DNA from: an uncultured Bacteroidales bacterium
GTDB taxonomy: Bacteria > Bacteroidota > Bacteroidia > Bacteroidales > FEN-979
Reading direction: 5' to 3'
NCBI GenBank assembly: GCA_903928285.1
Contig: CAIYQH010000302.1
Span: forward strand, 1 to 7,998
DNA: 7,998 bases
Part shown: piece after piece, positions 6,688 to 7,998 of the stretch
Position numbering within the stretch: position 1 is the first letter of the stretch
How the letters are laid out: each line of letters starts with the position of its first letter
The notes under the pieces: generated by a model
Database searches by the model: none
Told to the model about the DNA's origin: nothing
The model's input: only the letters and a program-made list of their open reading frames with translations
Program-made: the position numbers and the translations under genes

Positions 6688-7971
6688 ATGCTTCGCAAAA
6701 AATTGTCATTCCTTTGTTTTGGATTATTGACATTGGCCTTCCAAAACCTATATTGTCAGGATTCTATAAAAGTTACCATACCTATAAAGCTGGCTCAGGC
6801 AGACAGTCTATTTCTTGCCAGGAATCTGCTCCTTATTGCTGAAAAATATAACGTCGAAGCCTCGCGGGCGCAGATAATACAAGCCAAACTTTTTAACAAT
6901 ATTACACTCAGCCTTGCACAAAATGTATATAATCCGGAAACGAAGGAATGGTTTGATTTATCTGATGCAGGAGAAACTTCAGCCTCTTTTCAAAAATTGT
7001 TTTTCCTTGCTGGTAAAAGGAATAAAAGGATTACGCTGGCCGATCTTTCCTATAGGAAGGAAGAACAGCATTATTTTGATATGATCCGTACGCTGAAATA
7101 CACCTTGAGAAGTGATTTTAATAATATCTATTACTTAAAGCAAATACTGTCTGTGTATGATAAAGAGATCAACTCACTCGCATCGATGGTGGCTGTTTTT
7201 GAAAAACAATCGGAACGAGGATTTATTTCCAGAAAAGAGGTTTTAAGACTTAAATCATCCCTGTTTTCCCTTGAAAGTGAAAAAAACGGGTATATAACAC
7301 AACTGATAGCCAACCTTGCCGATTTTAATCTGTTGTTGCAAACCTCCAATATCGATTATTCGCCCCAACCAGACTCCTTGTCGGAAAAAAGGATATCACT
7401 GGAGTCTGTGAAACTTCAGCCATTAATTGACTCGGCATCCCGGTACCGGTATGATTTGGTCATGGCAAATTCTGATCTGAATATCAGTCAGATAAATTTA
7501 AAAATCCAAAAAGCGCAGGCGATTCCCGACCTCACCTTATCAGCTGGTTGGGACAGGAACGGCAGTTTTGTGCATAACTATAACTTTATCGGTATGCAGA
7601 TCGACCTTCCCTTCTCAAACCGGAACCAGGGAAATATAAAATCAGCCGTGCTGAATGTTGAAAGCAACAAAGCCATATTACAAAGTACAAAGGATAATGT
7701 AAAGTCCCAGGTTATACAAGCGTATGCAACTGCCCTGGCAACCGATCAACTATATCACCAGTTTGACGTAAAATTTGTCAGAGAACTGGATGTAATGAAT
7801 GAAGAGATGAAAAAAAATTACGAAAAAAGAATTATTGGCACTGTTGAATTCCTTGATTTCTATGATGCCTATAAAAATAACATCATCCAACTGAACAATC
7901 TGCAAAACGCCCGGGCCAACGCCTATGAAAATCTCAACTTTTGTGTTGGAAAAGATATAATAACCAAGTAA
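6688..7971 (+). CDS. TolC-family outer membrane efflux protein (CzcC/CusC-like)
   Basis: This 427-residue outer membrane channel component of a tripartite (RND-type) exporter probably handles metal ions or small toxic compounds. Residues 1-23 form a Sec signal peptide; Cys23 is not in a lipobox, because Tyr is at -1. The mature part is two structural repeats of the OEP fold (about 36-215 and 245-425), rich in long amphipathic helices. The loop IDLPFSNRNQGNI (305-317) is the classic signature in CzcC-like members, and its counterpart in the first repeat is FQKLFFLAGKRNKRI (101-115). The length is usual for this group. The next ORF starts 10 bases downstream, as in efflux operons where the periplasmic adaptor follows. 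A -7 box and phased repeats lie upstream, so the gene is probably the first of its operon and regulated by an activator. Its DNA is visibly more AT-rich than the two genes to its left. Substrate cannot be decided from this sequence. Confidence 0.9.
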   Translation: MLRKKLSFLCFGLLTLAFQNLYCQDSIKVTIPIKLAQADSLFLARNLLLIAEKYNVEASRAQIIQAKLFNNITLSLAQNVYNPETKEWFDLSDAGETSASFQKLFFLAGKRNKRITLADLSYRKEEQHYFDMIRTLKYTLRSDFNNIYYLKQILSVYDKEINSLASMVAVFEKQSERGFISRKEVLRLKSSLFSLESEKNGYITQLIANLADFNLLLQTSNIDYSPQPDSLSEKRISLESVKLQPLIDSASRYRYDLVMANSDLNISQINLKIQKAQAIPDLTLSAGWDRNGSFVHNYNFIGMQIDLPFSNRNQGNIKSAVLNVESNKAILQSTKDNVKSQVIQAYATALATDQLYHQFDVKFVRELDVMNEEMKKNYEKRIIGTVEFLDFYDAYKNNIIQLNNLQNARANAYENLNFCVGKDIITK

Positions 7972-7981
7972 CAATGGAATC

Positions 7982-7998
7982 ATGAAAAAATACTTTGC
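7982..7998 (+). CDS. Start of next operon gene, probably periplasmic adaptor (partial)
   Basis: Only the first 17 bases are in the window, beginning ATG AAA AAA TAC TTT (M-K-K-Y-F), which resembles the basic start of a signal peptide. The ten-base gap from the efflux gene suggests co-transcription; a weak GGA lies a few bases upstream. By family context the likely product is the membrane fusion (adaptor) protein of an RND efflux system. That identity rests on gene order, not on this sequence. Confidence 0.5.

Noticed and set aside
6672..6841. Alternative ATG at 6672 just before the efflux gene
   Set aside because: It is out of frame with the TolC-family protein and runs into a stop after about 55 codons, with no sensible product.

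Overview
The window looks like a chromosomal segment of a member of the Bacteroidota. The evidence is a protein ending in a type IX secretion (Por) sorting domain, a lipoprotein of a transglutaminase-like type common in that phylum, two exact matches to the Bacteroidota -7 promoter element TAnnTTTG, and weak or absent Shine-Dalgarno sequences. The genus cannot be told from the sequence.

Layout. Positions 1-112 are AT-rich and hold no gene I can support. A TAnnTTTG box at 113-120 precedes a large + strand lipoprotein gene (174-2792). Its architecture is signal peptide, active-looking transglutaminase-like module, beta-sandwich, second transglutaminase-like module that has lost its catalytic Cys, beta-sandwich, and a thioredoxin-like fold without CXXC. 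Its stop codon lies inside a perfect 24-bp hairpin (2761-2812), which probably terminates transcription from both sides. The convergent - strand gene (6376-2840) encodes an 1178-residue secreted protein: a seven-fold repeat that looks like a beta-propeller, one bacterial Ig-like domain, two FN3-like repeats, three PKD-like repeats and a C-terminal T9SS sorting domain.

A 311-bp AT-rich divergent intergenic region (6377-6687) follows. It contains three TTCTAA direct repeats spaced exactly 11 bp apart and a perfect TACTTTTG -7 box, both pointing right. They precede a TolC-family outer membrane efflux gene (6688-7971). Ten bases after that gene another ORF begins (7982) and runs off the window. 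It is probably the periplasmic adaptor of a tripartite efflux operon.

How they work together. The first two genes each act outside the cytoplasm, one as a lipid-anchored putative peptidase or transglutaminase and one as a T9SS-exported surface or secreted protein. Apart from sharing a terminator they show no obvious functional link. The third gene starts a separate efflux operon that appears to be controlled by an OmpR/PhoB-type activator. I do not see a clear new multi-gene system. The most informative signals are the dead duplicate module in the lipoprotein, the phased repeats before the efflux operon, and the shared terminator.
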